64,000 nucleotides of DNA from Methyloprofundus sp. Lineage in GTDB: Bacteria > Pseudomonadota > Gammaproteobacteria > Methylococcales > Methylomonadaceae. The translations under genes and the position numbers were made by a program. Shown here piece after piece: positions 30,684-40,189 of this stretch. Where the stretch lies: NCBI GenBank assembly GCA_012960135.1, contig DUBW01000043.1:1-64000 (forward strand). The letters run 5' to 3'. Each line of letters opens with the position of its first letter. Within the stretch, counting starts at the first letter, position 1. The notes beneath the pieces are model-generated. The model searched no databases, was not told the origin of the DNA, and saw only the letters and a list, made by a program, of their open reading frames with translations.

Positions 30684-31568
30684 TTAGCCTCGGGGATGAT
30701 ATTGGGAATGCAGTTCTTTTAGTCGCTCATTGGCGATATGTGTATAAATCTGGGTGGTAGATAAATCACTGTGGCCTAGCAAGAGTTGCACTACGCGTAA
30801 GTCAGCGCCATGATTTAATAAATGTGTGGCAAATGCGTGGCGCAGTGTATGTGGAGACAGTGATTTACTGATCGCTGCTTTTTTTGCATAACGTTTGATA
30901 ATATGCCAAAAAGTCTGGCGAGTCATCCCTGCTGCTCTGTTAGTGACAAAAACAGCACTGCAGGGGCGTTCAGATAGCAAAGCTTTACGGCTGTGTTGCA
31001 TATAGTTTTCTAGGCTTTCCATGGCTTGTTCACCGATAGGCGTCAAGCGTTCTTTGTTGCCTTTGCCGGTGACCCGTAAGACCCCCTGGCGTAGATTAAT
31101 CTGGCTGGTGGTTAATGCGACCAGCTCTGATACCCTCAAGCCCGTAGCATAGAGCATTTCTAGCATGGCTTTGTCGCGGGCACCTAATACGGACGTGAGT
31201 TCTGGTGCATTAAGCAGCAATTCTACATCATGCTCGGATAACGAATGAGGTAGGGCGCGACCTATACGAGGCGTATCAATGAGAGCGGTAGGATCAATAT
31301 CGATATGGTTTTCGCGTAATAAATAGGTGTAAAAACGCCGTAGGCTAGATAAAATTCGCGCCGATGAACGAGCGCTAATGCCTTGCTCATAGCGCTGGCT
31401 TAGAAATAATGCGATGTCGCTATTGTTAGCCTGATGTATCGGTTTTTTTGCCAAGCTTTTGTGGAAAATGCGCAAGTCACTGGCATACGCACTGAGGGTG
31501 TTTTGACTTAAGCCATTTTCTACCCACAAGGCATCAATAAATGTGTCGATTAGCTGCTTAGACGGCAT
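30684..31568 (-). CDS. xerD: Site-specific tyrosine recombinase XerD
   Basis: Catalytic residues in 'ATGLRVSELVAL', 'SPHTLRHAFATHLLNHGADLRVVQLLLGHSDLSTTQIYTHI'. Confidence 0.93.
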   Translation of the reverse strand: MPSKQLIDTFIDALWVENGLSQNTLSAYASDLRIFHKSLAKKPIHQANNSDIALFLSQRYEQGISARSSARILSSLRRFYTYLLRENHIDIDPTALIDTPRIGRALPHSLSEHDVELLLNAPELTSVLGARDKAMLEMLYATGLRVSELVALTTSQINLRQGVLRVTGKGNKERLTPIGEQAMESLENYMQHSRKALLSERPCSAVFVTNRAAGMTRQTFWHIIKRYAKKAAISKSLSPHTLRHAFATHLLNHGADLRVVQLLLGHSDLSTTQIYTHIANERLKELHSQYHPRG

Positions 31569-32082
31569 GAGTATCTATTTTTTCGTGTTTTAATAGTGCT
31601 GCTTTGATATTAATCAATTTACCTGAACTAGCACCTGCATAGCCGCCGAGACCCGTTTTGGCAAGTATCCGATGACAAGGAATAAGCAATGGAAACGGGT
31701 TTTTGCGGCAGGCATTAGCCAGGGCTCTAGGGCCAGTGTTTAACTCTTTGGCTAATTCACCATAGGTTTTTGTCATACCGGGTGGTATTTGATAAAGGGC
31801 GCACCAGACGTTCCGCTGGAATTCAGTTCCTTGTTTTAAAAGACCAGTGCGTATTGTCATTTTTCCTGTTAGCCAGTAGTTGTTTATTTGTTGTTCGAGG
31901 GCAGTGGGCAGTCCTGAGTATTTAGCATCTAAGGGTGGGTTAATGATCCACTGGACTGTGGATACTAATTCACCCTGCAGCTGGATTGCAAGTATTCCAG
32001 CCGGTGTCTGGTAATAATAACTTAGCTGGGGTTGCGGCTTGTCAAGAGTCTGCCAGTTAAGTTGCGCATCAAACATATTCAA
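31558..32082 (-). CDS. ogt: Methylated-DNA--protein-cysteine methyltransferase
   Basis: TYGELAKELNTGPRALANACRKNPFPLLIPCHRILAKTGLGGYAGA. Confidence 0.93.
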   Translation of the reverse strand: MNMFDAQLNWQTLDKPQPQLSYYYQTPAGILAIQLQGELVSTVQWIINPPLDAKYSGLPTALEQQINNYWLTGKMTIRTGLLKQGTEFQRNVWCALYQIPPGMTKTYGELAKELNTGPRALANACRKNPFPLLIPCHRILAKTGLGGYAGASSGKLINIKAALLKHEKIDTHAV

Positions 32083-33563
32083 TCCAGCGCTTTTTCTAGC
32101 GCCTCACAGTAGGTTTTAATGACTTTAATACGAGCATAGCGTTTGTTATTCGCTTCAACCAAGGTCCAGGAGGTCTTCTGTGAGTTAGTATGTGCAACCA
32201 TATCATTGACAGCTAGCGAATACTCAGCCCATTTGTCCCGATTACGATAGTCTTCTTCAGTAATTTTATGTTGTTTGTAACTGATTTTCTCACGCCCTTT
32301 AAAACGGCGTAATTGTTCGTCCGGGTCGATATGCAGCCAGAATTTTAATAACACGATACCGTGATCAGTGAGGGATTTTTCAAAATTGGTGATTTCTGAG
32401 TAAGCGCGAGTCCACTCTTGCTCGCTGGCAAATCCTTCAACTCGCTCGACTAACACACGCCCATACCAACTACGATCATAAATAGTGATGCGGCCTGCGC
32501 GCGACATATGGCGCCAGAAGCGCCATAAATAATGCTGTACTTGTTCTTCATCGGTCGGGGCGGCGATAGGGATAACCTGATAGTTTCTGGAGTCAAGTGC
32601 ACGGGTGAGCCGCCTAATGGCGCCTCCTTTGCCTCCTGCATCCCAGCCTTCAAAAACCAGTACGCGGGATGTTTTTTTCTGATGCGCATATCTTGCCAAC
32701 TTGTTGAGTTTACCTTGGTAAAAGTTTAATTTCTCATTGTAGTCTTTTTTATCAAGTTCCAGGCTCAGGTCTAGAGAATCTAGAATTTTGGGTTGATTGC
32801 CATGAATGATTGGCGCTGACCGAGTGGGTACTGGCATACTTTGCTTTAACTCATGCGCTGCAATATGTGCTTTAATTTTGTCCAGTACACGCTGGCCAAC
32901 AGTAAGGCTGCTGTAGCGGATATCGCTGCCATCAATAATGCGCCAGGGATTTTGTGTGCTACTGGTTTCTTTTAAGACAGTTTCAGCAACCCGGGCAAAA
33001 TCATCGTACATTTTAAGGTGTTTTTTATCGCGATTGGTGACTTGCCAGGCTGTCTCGGGATTATTTTCGAGCAGCTTTAGGCGTTTTTTTTGTGGGTCTT
33101 TTTTTAAGTGTAGCCAGCATTTTATAATTAATGTGCCGTCATCTGCGAGTTCTTGCTCTAATTGCTTTATTTGCGTCAGTTGCAACTGTAAATCAGCCTC
33201 TTTAGTGTCTTTGTGTACACGCTGAGCAATAGGGTTGCTATACCAGGAGCCGACATAGATGCCTATAGTGCCTTTTGCGGGCATAGTACGCCAAAAGCGC
33301 CAGAATTTAGGGCGCTCTTTTTCTTCATCGCTAGATGAATCATAGGCATTAGTGCGCATGAAACGGGGATCTAACCATTCATTCAAAAGATTAATAACCT
33401 CGCCTTTACCACCGCCATCAACACCTGAAATCAAAATAATAACAGAAAAATTAAGTGTGCTTAGTTGTTGCTGGGCAGTTAATAATTGTGTGCGTAAGGT
33501 GGGTACTTTTTCATTGTAGTCAGCTTTAGTGACCTTGTGTCCTAGCTCAGCAACTTCAAACAT
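32079..33563 (-). CDS. pap: Polyphosphate:AMP phosphotransferase (two PPK2 domains)
   Basis: Two Walker A-type modules 'ISGVDGGGKGEVINLLNEWLD' and 'FEGWDAGGKGGAIRRLTRALD'; 'YDRSWYGRVLVERVEGF'. Confidence 0.9.
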   Translation of the reverse strand: MFEVAELGHKVTKADYNEKVPTLRTQLLTAQQQLSTLNFSVIILISGVDGGGKGEVINLLNEWLDPRFMRTNAYDSSSDEEKERPKFWRFWRTMPAKGTIGIYVGSWYSNPIAQRVHKDTKEADLQLQLTQIKQLEQELADDGTLIIKCWLHLKKDPQKKRLKLLENNPETAWQVTNRDKKHLKMYDDFARVAETVLKETSSTQNPWRIIDGSDIRYSSLTVGQRVLDKIKAHIAAHELKQSMPVPTRSAPIIHGNQPKILDSLDLSLELDKKDYNEKLNFYQGKLNKLARYAHQKKTSRVLVFEGWDAGGKGGAIRRLTRALDSRNYQVIPIAAPTDEEQVQHYLWRFWRHMSRAGRITIYDRSWYGRVLVERVEGFASEQEWTRAYSEITNFEKSLTDHGIVLLKFWLHIDPDEQLRRFKGREKISYKQHKITEEDYRNRDKWAEYSLAVNDMVAHTNSQKTSWTLVEANNKRYARIKVIKTYCEALEKALD

Positions 33564-33683
33564 AATGGAGTCCGTTAATTATTTAAGGAAAAGTTTTCAC
33601 AAGAAACCGGTACATTGTTTGCTAGCAGGCTAGCAGAACCCTTATAATGACGCAATTTTTTTGTAATCTCAATAGGTAAGTCT

Positions 33684-34112
33684 GTGGAAAATTTTACACC
33701 TTATTCTGCTTTGGCAGGTGGTGGATTAATTGGTTTGAGTGTCAGTTTGCTGCTTTTATACAATGGTCGCATGGCAGGGATCAGCGGCATGATGAACGGT
33801 TTGTTTAGCGCACCTAAAAAGGAAAAAATCTGGCGTGGCTTATTTCTTTGCGGGCTAATTCTCGGCGCATTTATTTTTCAGTATTTCACAAATGGCAGTC
33901 TACAATTACGCCAGGGCTATCCGGTCTTGCTTATTATTTTCGGTGGTTTTCTAGTGGGCTTTGGTACCAGAATGGGCAGCGGTTGTACTAGTGGACATGG
34001 TATCTGTGGTGTGGCTAACTTTTCTATTAGGTCGATTACTGCAACCATTACTTTTATGCTTAGTGGTATGTTAACGGTTTTTATACTTAAGCAGCTATTA
34101 GGGGCTGCTTAA
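33684..34112 (+). CDS. YeeE/YedE family transporter subunit
   Basis: GFGTRMGSGCTSGHGICGVANFSIRS motif. Confidence 0.88.
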   Translation: MENFTPYSALAGGGLIGLSVSLLLLYNGRMAGISGMMNGLFSAPKKEKIWRGLFLCGLILGAFIFQYFTNGSLQLRQGYPVLLIIFGGFLVGFGTRMGSGCTSGHGICGVANFSIRSITATITFMLSGMLTVFILKQLLGAA

Positions 34113-34525
34113 TGAAAATCAATCTAGTGGCACTGTTATCGGGAATTATTTTTGGCGTGGGTCTGGCTTTGTCACAAATGATCGATCCTAATAAGGTATT
34201 GAGTTTTCTGGATGTGACCGGAAACTGGGATCCTAGTCTGGCTTTTGTCATGATAGGCGCTTTAGTCGTGACTATGCTGAGTTTTCGTTTTATTTTAAAA
34301 CGTTCGGCTCCGGTATTGGACTCGGGCTTTCATGTGTCTAGGCAGACTATTATCAATAGACCCTTATTAATAGGTGCAGGACTGTTTGGCATAGGCTGGG
34401 GAATGACAGGGTATTGCCCAGGGCCGGCTGTGGCAAGTTTAGGTTTGTTTTCAGTAGAAGGTATTATTATGGTTGTAGCTATCTACGCGGGCTTTTTTAG
34501 CCAGCACTGGTTAGCTAATAAGTAG
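34112..34525 (+). CDS. YeeE/YedE family protein, second half (DUF6691-like)
   Basis: GLALSQMIDPNKVLSFLDVTGNWDPSLAFVM; GWGMTGYCPGPAVASLG. Confidence 0.88.
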   Translation: MKINLVALLSGIIFGVGLALSQMIDPNKVLSFLDVTGNWDPSLAFVMIGALVVTMLSFRFILKRSAPVLDSGFHVSRQTIINRPLLIGAGLFGIGWGMTGYCPGPAVASLGLFSVEGIIMVVAIYAGFFSQHWLANK

Positions 34526-34533
34526 GGTAAGAA

Positions 34534-35358
34534 ATGGAAATATTAGAACGGGTCATCTCCTTTTTCTTATCTTTTGAATTAATACATATTGCTGCGGGGA
34601 GTCTGGTTGGCTTTGTGATTGGCTTAACGGGTGTTGGTGGAGGCTCATTAATGACCCCAATATTGGTACTCGGATTTGGTATTGCCCCGGCAATAGCCGT
34701 AGGTACCGACTTATTATATGCAGCGCTGACAAAATGTAGTGGGGTTTTTTTTCATCATAGAAATAAAACAGTAGACTGGCACGTGGTAGGCTTATTGGCT
34801 ATGGGCAGTGTGCCTAGTTCTCTGATTACAGTTGCTTTACTGGAGCAGGTGAAAACAGCCGGGTTTAATTCTGACCGCTTGATGATGCTCACTTTGAGTA
34901 TTATGCTGGTGCTGACTTCGATTATTATCTTAATTAAAGGTCGACTACTTACTTATGTTAGTCACCGTCATGGTAATTCAACCCTGGTGAACCTGCTTAA
35001 AACATACCGTCCCCATATCACGGTATTTTCGGGCGTTGCTTTGGGGATACTGGTAACTATTTCCTCGGTGGGAGCCGGGGCAATTGGATCTGCTATTTTA
35101 TTCTTACTTTATCCGCGTAAAAAACCGGTAGCTATCGTCGGTACAGATATCGCACACGCTGTTCCTTTAACGGCGATTGCAGGAATGGGGCATTTGCATT
35201 TTGGCTCGGTAGACTATGATCTGTTATTTGGATTATTGGCAGGAGGCATCCCTGCCATTTATCTCGGTAGCTTAGTTGGTAGGTATATTCCAGACAATTG
35301 GCTAAGAATTTCAATTGCTATACTACTGTTTGCCATGGGCGTAAAGCTTGCTCTGTAG
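34534..35358 (+). CDS. Sulfite exporter TauE/SafE family protein
   Basis: GLTGVGGGSLMTPILVLGFGIAPAIAVGTDLLYAALTKCSG. Confidence 0.88.
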   Translation: MEILERVISFFLSFELIHIAAGSLVGFVIGLTGVGGGSLMTPILVLGFGIAPAIAVGTDLLYAALTKCSGVFFHHRNKTVDWHVVGLLAMGSVPSSLITVALLEQVKTAGFNSDRLMMLTLSIMLVLTSIIILIKGRLLTYVSHRHGNSTLVNLLKTYRPHITVFSGVALGILVTISSVGAGAIGSAILFLLYPRKKPVAIVGTDIAHAVPLTAIAGMGHLHFGSVDYDLLFGLLAGGIPAIYLGSLVGRYIPDNWLRISIAILLFAMGVKLAL

Positions 35359-35534
35359 CAGGCATTTTAAATTTTTCAAAAGAACAGCTTTAATAACGTG
35401 CATTTTCTCAATTCTTTCTGATAAAATATCTAGCTAATCCACTTTCGAATGATATATTTGGATGGCATGGAAGGAAGTGTGTTATATCTCACTTAAACAC
35501 ATGATTTTTAATAATATATAAAAGGTATTTTAGT

Positions 35535-35858
35535 ATGACTTTTGTCGTTACCGAAAACTGCATCAAATGTAAATTTACTGATTGCGTTGACGTTTGTCCT
35601 GTTGATTGTTTTCATGAAGGCCCTAACTTTCTGGTTATCGATCCAGATGAATGTATTGATTGTACTCTGTGTGAGCCTGAGTGCCCTGCAGAAGCTATTT
35701 TTGCAGAAGATGAATTACCAGAAGGTCAAGAGGAGTTTATCGAAATTAATGCTGAATTGTCTCAAACATGGCCAGTTATTACTGATGTGCAAGAGCCGCC
35801 AGCCGAAGCAGAAGACTGGAATGGCAAGCCTGATAAGTTAGCCTTGCTAGAAAGATAA
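35535..35858 (+). CDS. fdxA: Seven-iron ferredoxin
   Basis: [55 protein letters not shown]. Confidence 0.96.
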   Translation: MTFVVTENCIKCKFTDCVDVCPVDCFHEGPNFLVIDPDECIDCTLCEPECPAEAIFAEDELPEGQEEFIEINAELSQTWPVITDVQEPPAEAEDWNGKPDKLALLER

Positions 35859-35903
35859 GGCTTTTAGAGGTGGGTAAGGCGATTATCCACCTTAATCCTG
35901 CTT

Positions 35904-36434
35904 TTATGGTTCTAGATATTCATTCTTTAACTGCACATAATGAGCAGATGAATATTCCAGAAACTCCCTTTCTGAGTCGCTTAAAGCGCGCGTCTTTTTA
36001 GCAGGAGAGCCGATATAAAGATATCCACTTTGTAATACTTTTCCTGGCGGCACTAATGCCCCAGCACCGAGCATTACATAATCTTCCAAAACCGCATTAT
36101 CCATGATAATTGCGCCAATACCGATCAGGCAATAATCACCGACTGTACAGGCATGTACGACTGCCCGATGTCCTATTGTTACTCCTTTACCAATTTTTAA
36201 GGGTGCTTCAGCAGGAGCATGTTTTCCTGCATGAGAGACATGCAAGATAGAGCCATCCTGAATATTAGTCGCTGCGCCAATGGAGATACTACTGACATCC
36301 CCGCGTATGACAGCTGTAGGCCAGACAGATACATGGTCTGCTAAGGTCACATCACCAATAATAACCGCACTTGAATCAATGTACGTCGCTTTACCTAGTT
36401 GGGGAGAAATGTTTTTAAACGTTCGAAGGGGCAT
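35904..36434 (-). CDS. Gamma-carbonic anhydrase family protein
   Basis: Hexapeptide repeats with GHRAVVHACTVGDYCLIGIGAIIMDNAVLED. Confidence 0.88.
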   Translation of the reverse strand: MPLRTFKNISPQLGKATYIDSSAVIIGDVTLADHVSVWPTAVIRGDVSSISIGAATNIQDGSILHVSHAGKHAPAEAPLKIGKGVTIGHRAVVHACTVGDYCLIGIGAIIMDNAVLEDYVMLGAGALVPPGKVLQSGYLYIGSPAKKTRALSDSEREFLEYSSAHYVQLKNEYLEP

Positions 36435-36532
36435 GGGAACTTCCTGTTGACTGCAAATATTATCTATTATGATACTTTTTTTTCGGGTATTATTCAGCTA
36501 TAAGTTTAGTTAAAAATATCAAAATGTAAGGA

Positions 36533-37573
36533 ATGTTTATGGCATTGTTTGATGGTATAAGGCGACAATTACGTTCAGTTGTTCAATGGGAAGAGCCTGC
36601 TGAGGGCGCTTTATTTCAACAATGGCAGGGTAATGGCGACGAGCTAAAGAATGCATCTAAATTAATTGTAGGTCCAGGGCAAGGGTGTGTTTTTGTCTAC
36701 GAGGGTAAGATAAAAGCGATACTCAATGAGTCCAGGTTGATCAATCTAGAAACGGATAATACCCCTTTCTGGACGACTGTAACCAAATTTATGCAGTTTT
36801 TTGACAGTGAGCATAAGGCACATATTTACTTTTATCGACGCACAAAAATCCTGGATCAAAAATGGGGTACAAATTCGCCGATTAAGTACGATGATCCAAA
36901 ATACAATTTTCCGGTTTCTTTGCTTGCGTATGGTAATTATAGTTATCGTATCGATGATCCTAAAGCATTTTTTGTCAATGTCGTAGGTACAGAAAATGAT
37001 TTTTATATAGAGGATTTCCGCCAGGTGATGTCCAGTCGCCTGCTTCATCCTTTGACAGACTTTCTAGCAGAAAGTAGATATTCTTACGCTGAGATTGATG
37101 CGCATCGTGAAGAAATTGCAGCGGGAATGAATGCCCAATTACAGCAAGAGTTTTTGAAAATGGGCTTTGTTATTACCGATTTTCGTATCGAAGGAACCGA
37201 TTTTGATGAAGGTACTTTAAAGCGCATCAACAGAATTGCTAACTTAAGTGCTGAAGCACAGGCAGCCGAAGCAGTAGGACTAGATTATGCGAGCATACAG
37301 CAATTAGAGGCAATGCGTGAAGCTGCAAGAAATGAAGGGGGTGGTGCAGGTTTAGGTATGGGCCTAGGGGCTGGTATGGGCATGGGGCAGATGATGTCGC
37401 AAACCATGGGCGCTAACTTTTCTACGGATAAAAAAAATCCGAGTACAGACTCTGGCGTTGAATTTTCTGATCCTATGCAAAAGCTAGTGCAATTAAAAAA
37501 AATGTACCAGGCAGAGTTAATTTCAAAAGATGAATATAGTGCCAAGAAAAAAGAAATTCTGGATAGCTTGTAA
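36533..37573 (+). CDS. SPFH domain protein with C-terminal SHOCT-like motif
   Basis: MALFDGIRRQLRSVVQWEEP...; Gly/Met-rich linker; C-term 'DPMQKLVQLKKMYQAELISKDEYSAKKKEIL'. Confidence 0.8.
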   Translation: MFMALFDGIRRQLRSVVQWEEPAEGALFQQWQGNGDELKNASKLIVGPGQGCVFVYEGKIKAILNESRLINLETDNTPFWTTVTKFMQFFDSEHKAHIYFYRRTKILDQKWGTNSPIKYDDPKYNFPVSLLAYGNYSYRIDDPKAFFVNVVGTENDFYIEDFRQVMSSRLLHPLTDFLAESRYSYAEIDAHREEIAAGMNAQLQQEFLKMGFVITDFRIEGTDFDEGTLKRINRIANLSAEAQAAEAVGLDYASIQQLEAMREAARNEGGGAGLGMGLGAGMGMGQMMSQTMGANFSTDKKNPSTDSGVEFSDPMQKLVQLKKMYQAELISKDEYSAKKKEILDSL

Positions 37574-38235
37574 TGGCTCGATGTCAGAGTTGCTCAGCCC
37601 CCTTGCTGGCAAACACTAACCGATGTCAATATTGTGGTGTGCGTAATGATGTAGACTTACAGGCCAAGCATGATGTTTTAGAGCATACAAAGACTTCTGG
37701 TCGTTTGTGCCCACATTGTGTAAAGCCCCTACAAACGATCCAGTTGCAGCTAGATGAACGGCTTGCTATTGACCGCTGTGCAGATTGCTTTGGCTTGTTT
37801 TTTGACCTGGGAGAACTGGAGATTTTACTCAACCATTCGGTAAGTGATGTGCAGTCAATTAACCTGACGCACCTGGATAATATTAATGCGGATCGGTATC
37901 GCAGCAAACAGATTGTTAAGTATGTTAAATGTCCTGTTTGTCTGGAGTTTATGCGGCGCACTAATTTTGCGCAAAAGAGTGGTGTTATCGTGGACAGTTG
38001 CCGCTTACATGGCTTTTGGTTAGATAGTGGGGAAGTGACGCATTTGCTGGAATGGAAAAAGGCAGGTGGGCAGTTATTACATGCACAGGAGCAAAAGAAC
38101 AAAGCACTTAAAACCAGAAAAACACCAGTAGATCGCTCTGATAGATTATGGGATACTTCAATGCATCAGGGCTCAATTAGCCTGGAAACAGGTTTTCTAG
38201 AACTATTGGCGTCTGCTGTAGAAAAAATATTATAG
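37573..38235 (+). CDS. Zinc-ribbon/zf-TFIIB-like protein
   Basis: MARCQSCSAPLLANTNRCQYCG; two 'CPxC...DxCxxxxxFxxxGE' modules; abuts SPFH gene stop. Confidence 0.75.
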   Translation: MARCQSCSAPLLANTNRCQYCGVRNDVDLQAKHDVLEHTKTSGRLCPHCVKPLQTIQLQLDERLAIDRCADCFGLFFDLGELEILLNHSVSDVQSINLTHLDNINADRYRSKQIVKYVKCPVCLEFMRRTNFAQKSGVIVDSCRLHGFWLDSGEVTHLLEWKKAGGQLLHAQEQKNKALKTRKTPVDRSDRLWDTSMHQGSISLETGFLELLASAVEKIL

Positions 38236-38244
38236 CGAAGGCTA

Positions 38245-39984
38245 CTATTGCATAGCCTTGGCATTAAAAAGTTCAATATGCATTGCGGCAGAGGTTAGAT
38301 GTAACAGTTTGTTTAAGCGACAGGAAACGGGCTCAATATTTGCCCGGTGAAGGTTAATAAATTCACCCGAACGAAACTTGCTATCATTAAAAATTAGGCT
38401 GTCTGGTGAATTAAGCGCCTTTATGCCAGGTAAGAAGATTGCCCATGTATAAACAGAGTCATGATTAGGTAGGGAAATATAGCAAAGTTCAGATTCCAGC
38501 GCTAATAATTTGATACCTAATTGCAACTTATGTTCCGTTAGCTGCGTTAACCTGCAAATCATGCCAATTTCCATGGTATTGTTATTATTGATACCAATAA
38601 TATCGCCAATTTGTATTGTAGACTGGTTGGCGTTTGTATCAAAAATAATCCTGTAGCCTTTGATACTACTGTCGACAACATAAAGCTTATCCGGGTTAAT
38701 AGTAGGAATGTGCTTTGCTTTACTTTCGGACTTTGTCCAGATGTTTTTACGCAGAGAACTTTTGATCGCAAGTTCGGCCTTGCTTTGTTCTTCTCGTAAC
38801 AGACCACTAGGTAGTTGGTTTTGTTTCAAGGCATCTATCGATTCATACCCTTCCGTTACTAATTCGATATTGGGAACTGCCCAACCTCCTGCTATTCGGG
38901 GGTCTCTTTGATCAATGGCTTTTTTGTTTGTGGTACTGGGTCTCAGGGGACTGGCATTGTGTAATTGTTCAATAAGATGACTAAAGCCAATAATACCAGG
39001 GTATTCATTTTCTTCATTAAAGCGGGTAAATTTACGCTGTTGCGATAGGCTTAGAGTTTTCGCGGCCTGTAAAATGTTTTCGCGGTTTATTGATTTGATA
39101 ACGCCAGAACCTGGTGCTTCATTCGGTGCATTTTTGTTAATTTCTATAGCAGCACTATAAGCAGAAAAAAAACGTATTGCATTTTTTTCGGTTTGTTTAA
39201 GGTTGGTTATAACGCTGGGTGGTTTATCCAGGGTTAAATCGAGGCTAGAATATCGGGATGTTTTTTCTATCGGAATTTTTCTGCCCAGCAACATTACCGA
39301 AGTATGCATTTCTACACATGCAGAAACAATAAATATATCGCGTGGACGAAAGTGCTCTAAATCGCAGTGGTAAAGTGCTATTAGATGTTTGAATGCCTTA
39401 TTAATAGTATTGCTGTGATAGCCATGCTGTTCAATATTTAAGTCCTGTATTTTTAGCTTGGATGCCAGACCGTAGAACTTATAGCTTTGTTTCCAGAAGC
39501 CAGGGTAGACTTGTTGATAGATTTCAGCAATATGAAGGTAGGCATTAATCAAGGACTGCAAGCCATAAAACATGCTCTGGGCACTGCTTAAATCGCTTAT
39601 TTTAGGAAGGCAGCTTTCGAATCCATTAGCTAGTTCTGCATAGATAGATACAATATTTTGCGTATTCTGTTGTTCGTGTTTGGCAAGAGGAAGCGAACTA
39701 TTTAAAATAATCGTGTTCAGTGGCGTTAAAAAATCCAGCATGGATTTATAAATGCATTCCAGTAGCAGTGATTTTTGTTTCTTAGTTAACTTGTCTTCCT
39801 GATTGATTGCCTGTATCGCCAATAATACCTGATGAGTTTTTTCAGCGGCTGAGTTACTGTCCAGGGTGGATAGCCAGTGAGTAAATGATTCTTCGGATAA
39901 TTTAAAAGGAATCAGGAAGTCCGTTTCGGTAGCTGTCGTGTTAAATTTAAGAGTATCCGTTTGTATCCGTAATAAGCTTATCAT
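38245..39984 (-). CDS. Conserved protein of unknown function (possible PilZ-like C-terminal region)
   Basis: 579 aa intact ORF; C-terminal beta-rich 'VVDSSIKGYRIIFD...IQIGDIIGI'. Confidence 0.5.
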   Translation of the reverse strand: MISLLRIQTDTLKFNTTATETDFLIPFKLSEESFTHWLSTLDSNSAAEKTHQVLLAIQAINQEDKLTKKQKSLLLECIYKSMLDFLTPLNTIILNSSLPLAKHEQQNTQNIVSIYAELANGFESCLPKISDLSSAQSMFYGLQSLINAYLHIAEIYQQVYPGFWKQSYKFYGLASKLKIQDLNIEQHGYHSNTINKAFKHLIALYHCDLEHFRPRDIFIVSACVEMHTSVMLLGRKIPIEKTSRYSSLDLTLDKPPSVITNLKQTEKNAIRFFSAYSAAIEINKNAPNEAPGSGVIKSINRENILQAAKTLSLSQQRKFTRFNEENEYPGIIGFSHLIEQLHNASPLRPSTTNKKAIDQRDPRIAGGWAVPNIELVTEGYESIDALKQNQLPSGLLREEQSKAELAIKSSLRKNIWTKSESKAKHIPTINPDKLYVVDSSIKGYRIIFDTNANQSTIQIGDIIGINNNNTMEIGMICRLTQLTEHKLQLGIKLLALESELCYISLPNHDSVYTWAIFLPGIKALNSPDSLIFNDSKFRSGEFINLHRANIEPVSCRLNKLLHLTSAAMHIELFNAKAMQ

Positions 39985-40189
39985 GGGTGCATTTAAGTAT
40001 ATTGTAGGCTAACTGTATTATAATTCTACTCACTCAGTGTTGTTAAGTAATAGATAATGATTTTCTTGGCTAAACTTAAAAGCATACAGTATAAATGGCA
40101 TTTTGATTTTTATGTGAGTCAATGGCAGCAGTACTCTCCTAAACTTGAATTAAACCCTAACACTTTATAGAAATTATCGTACCAAAAAA

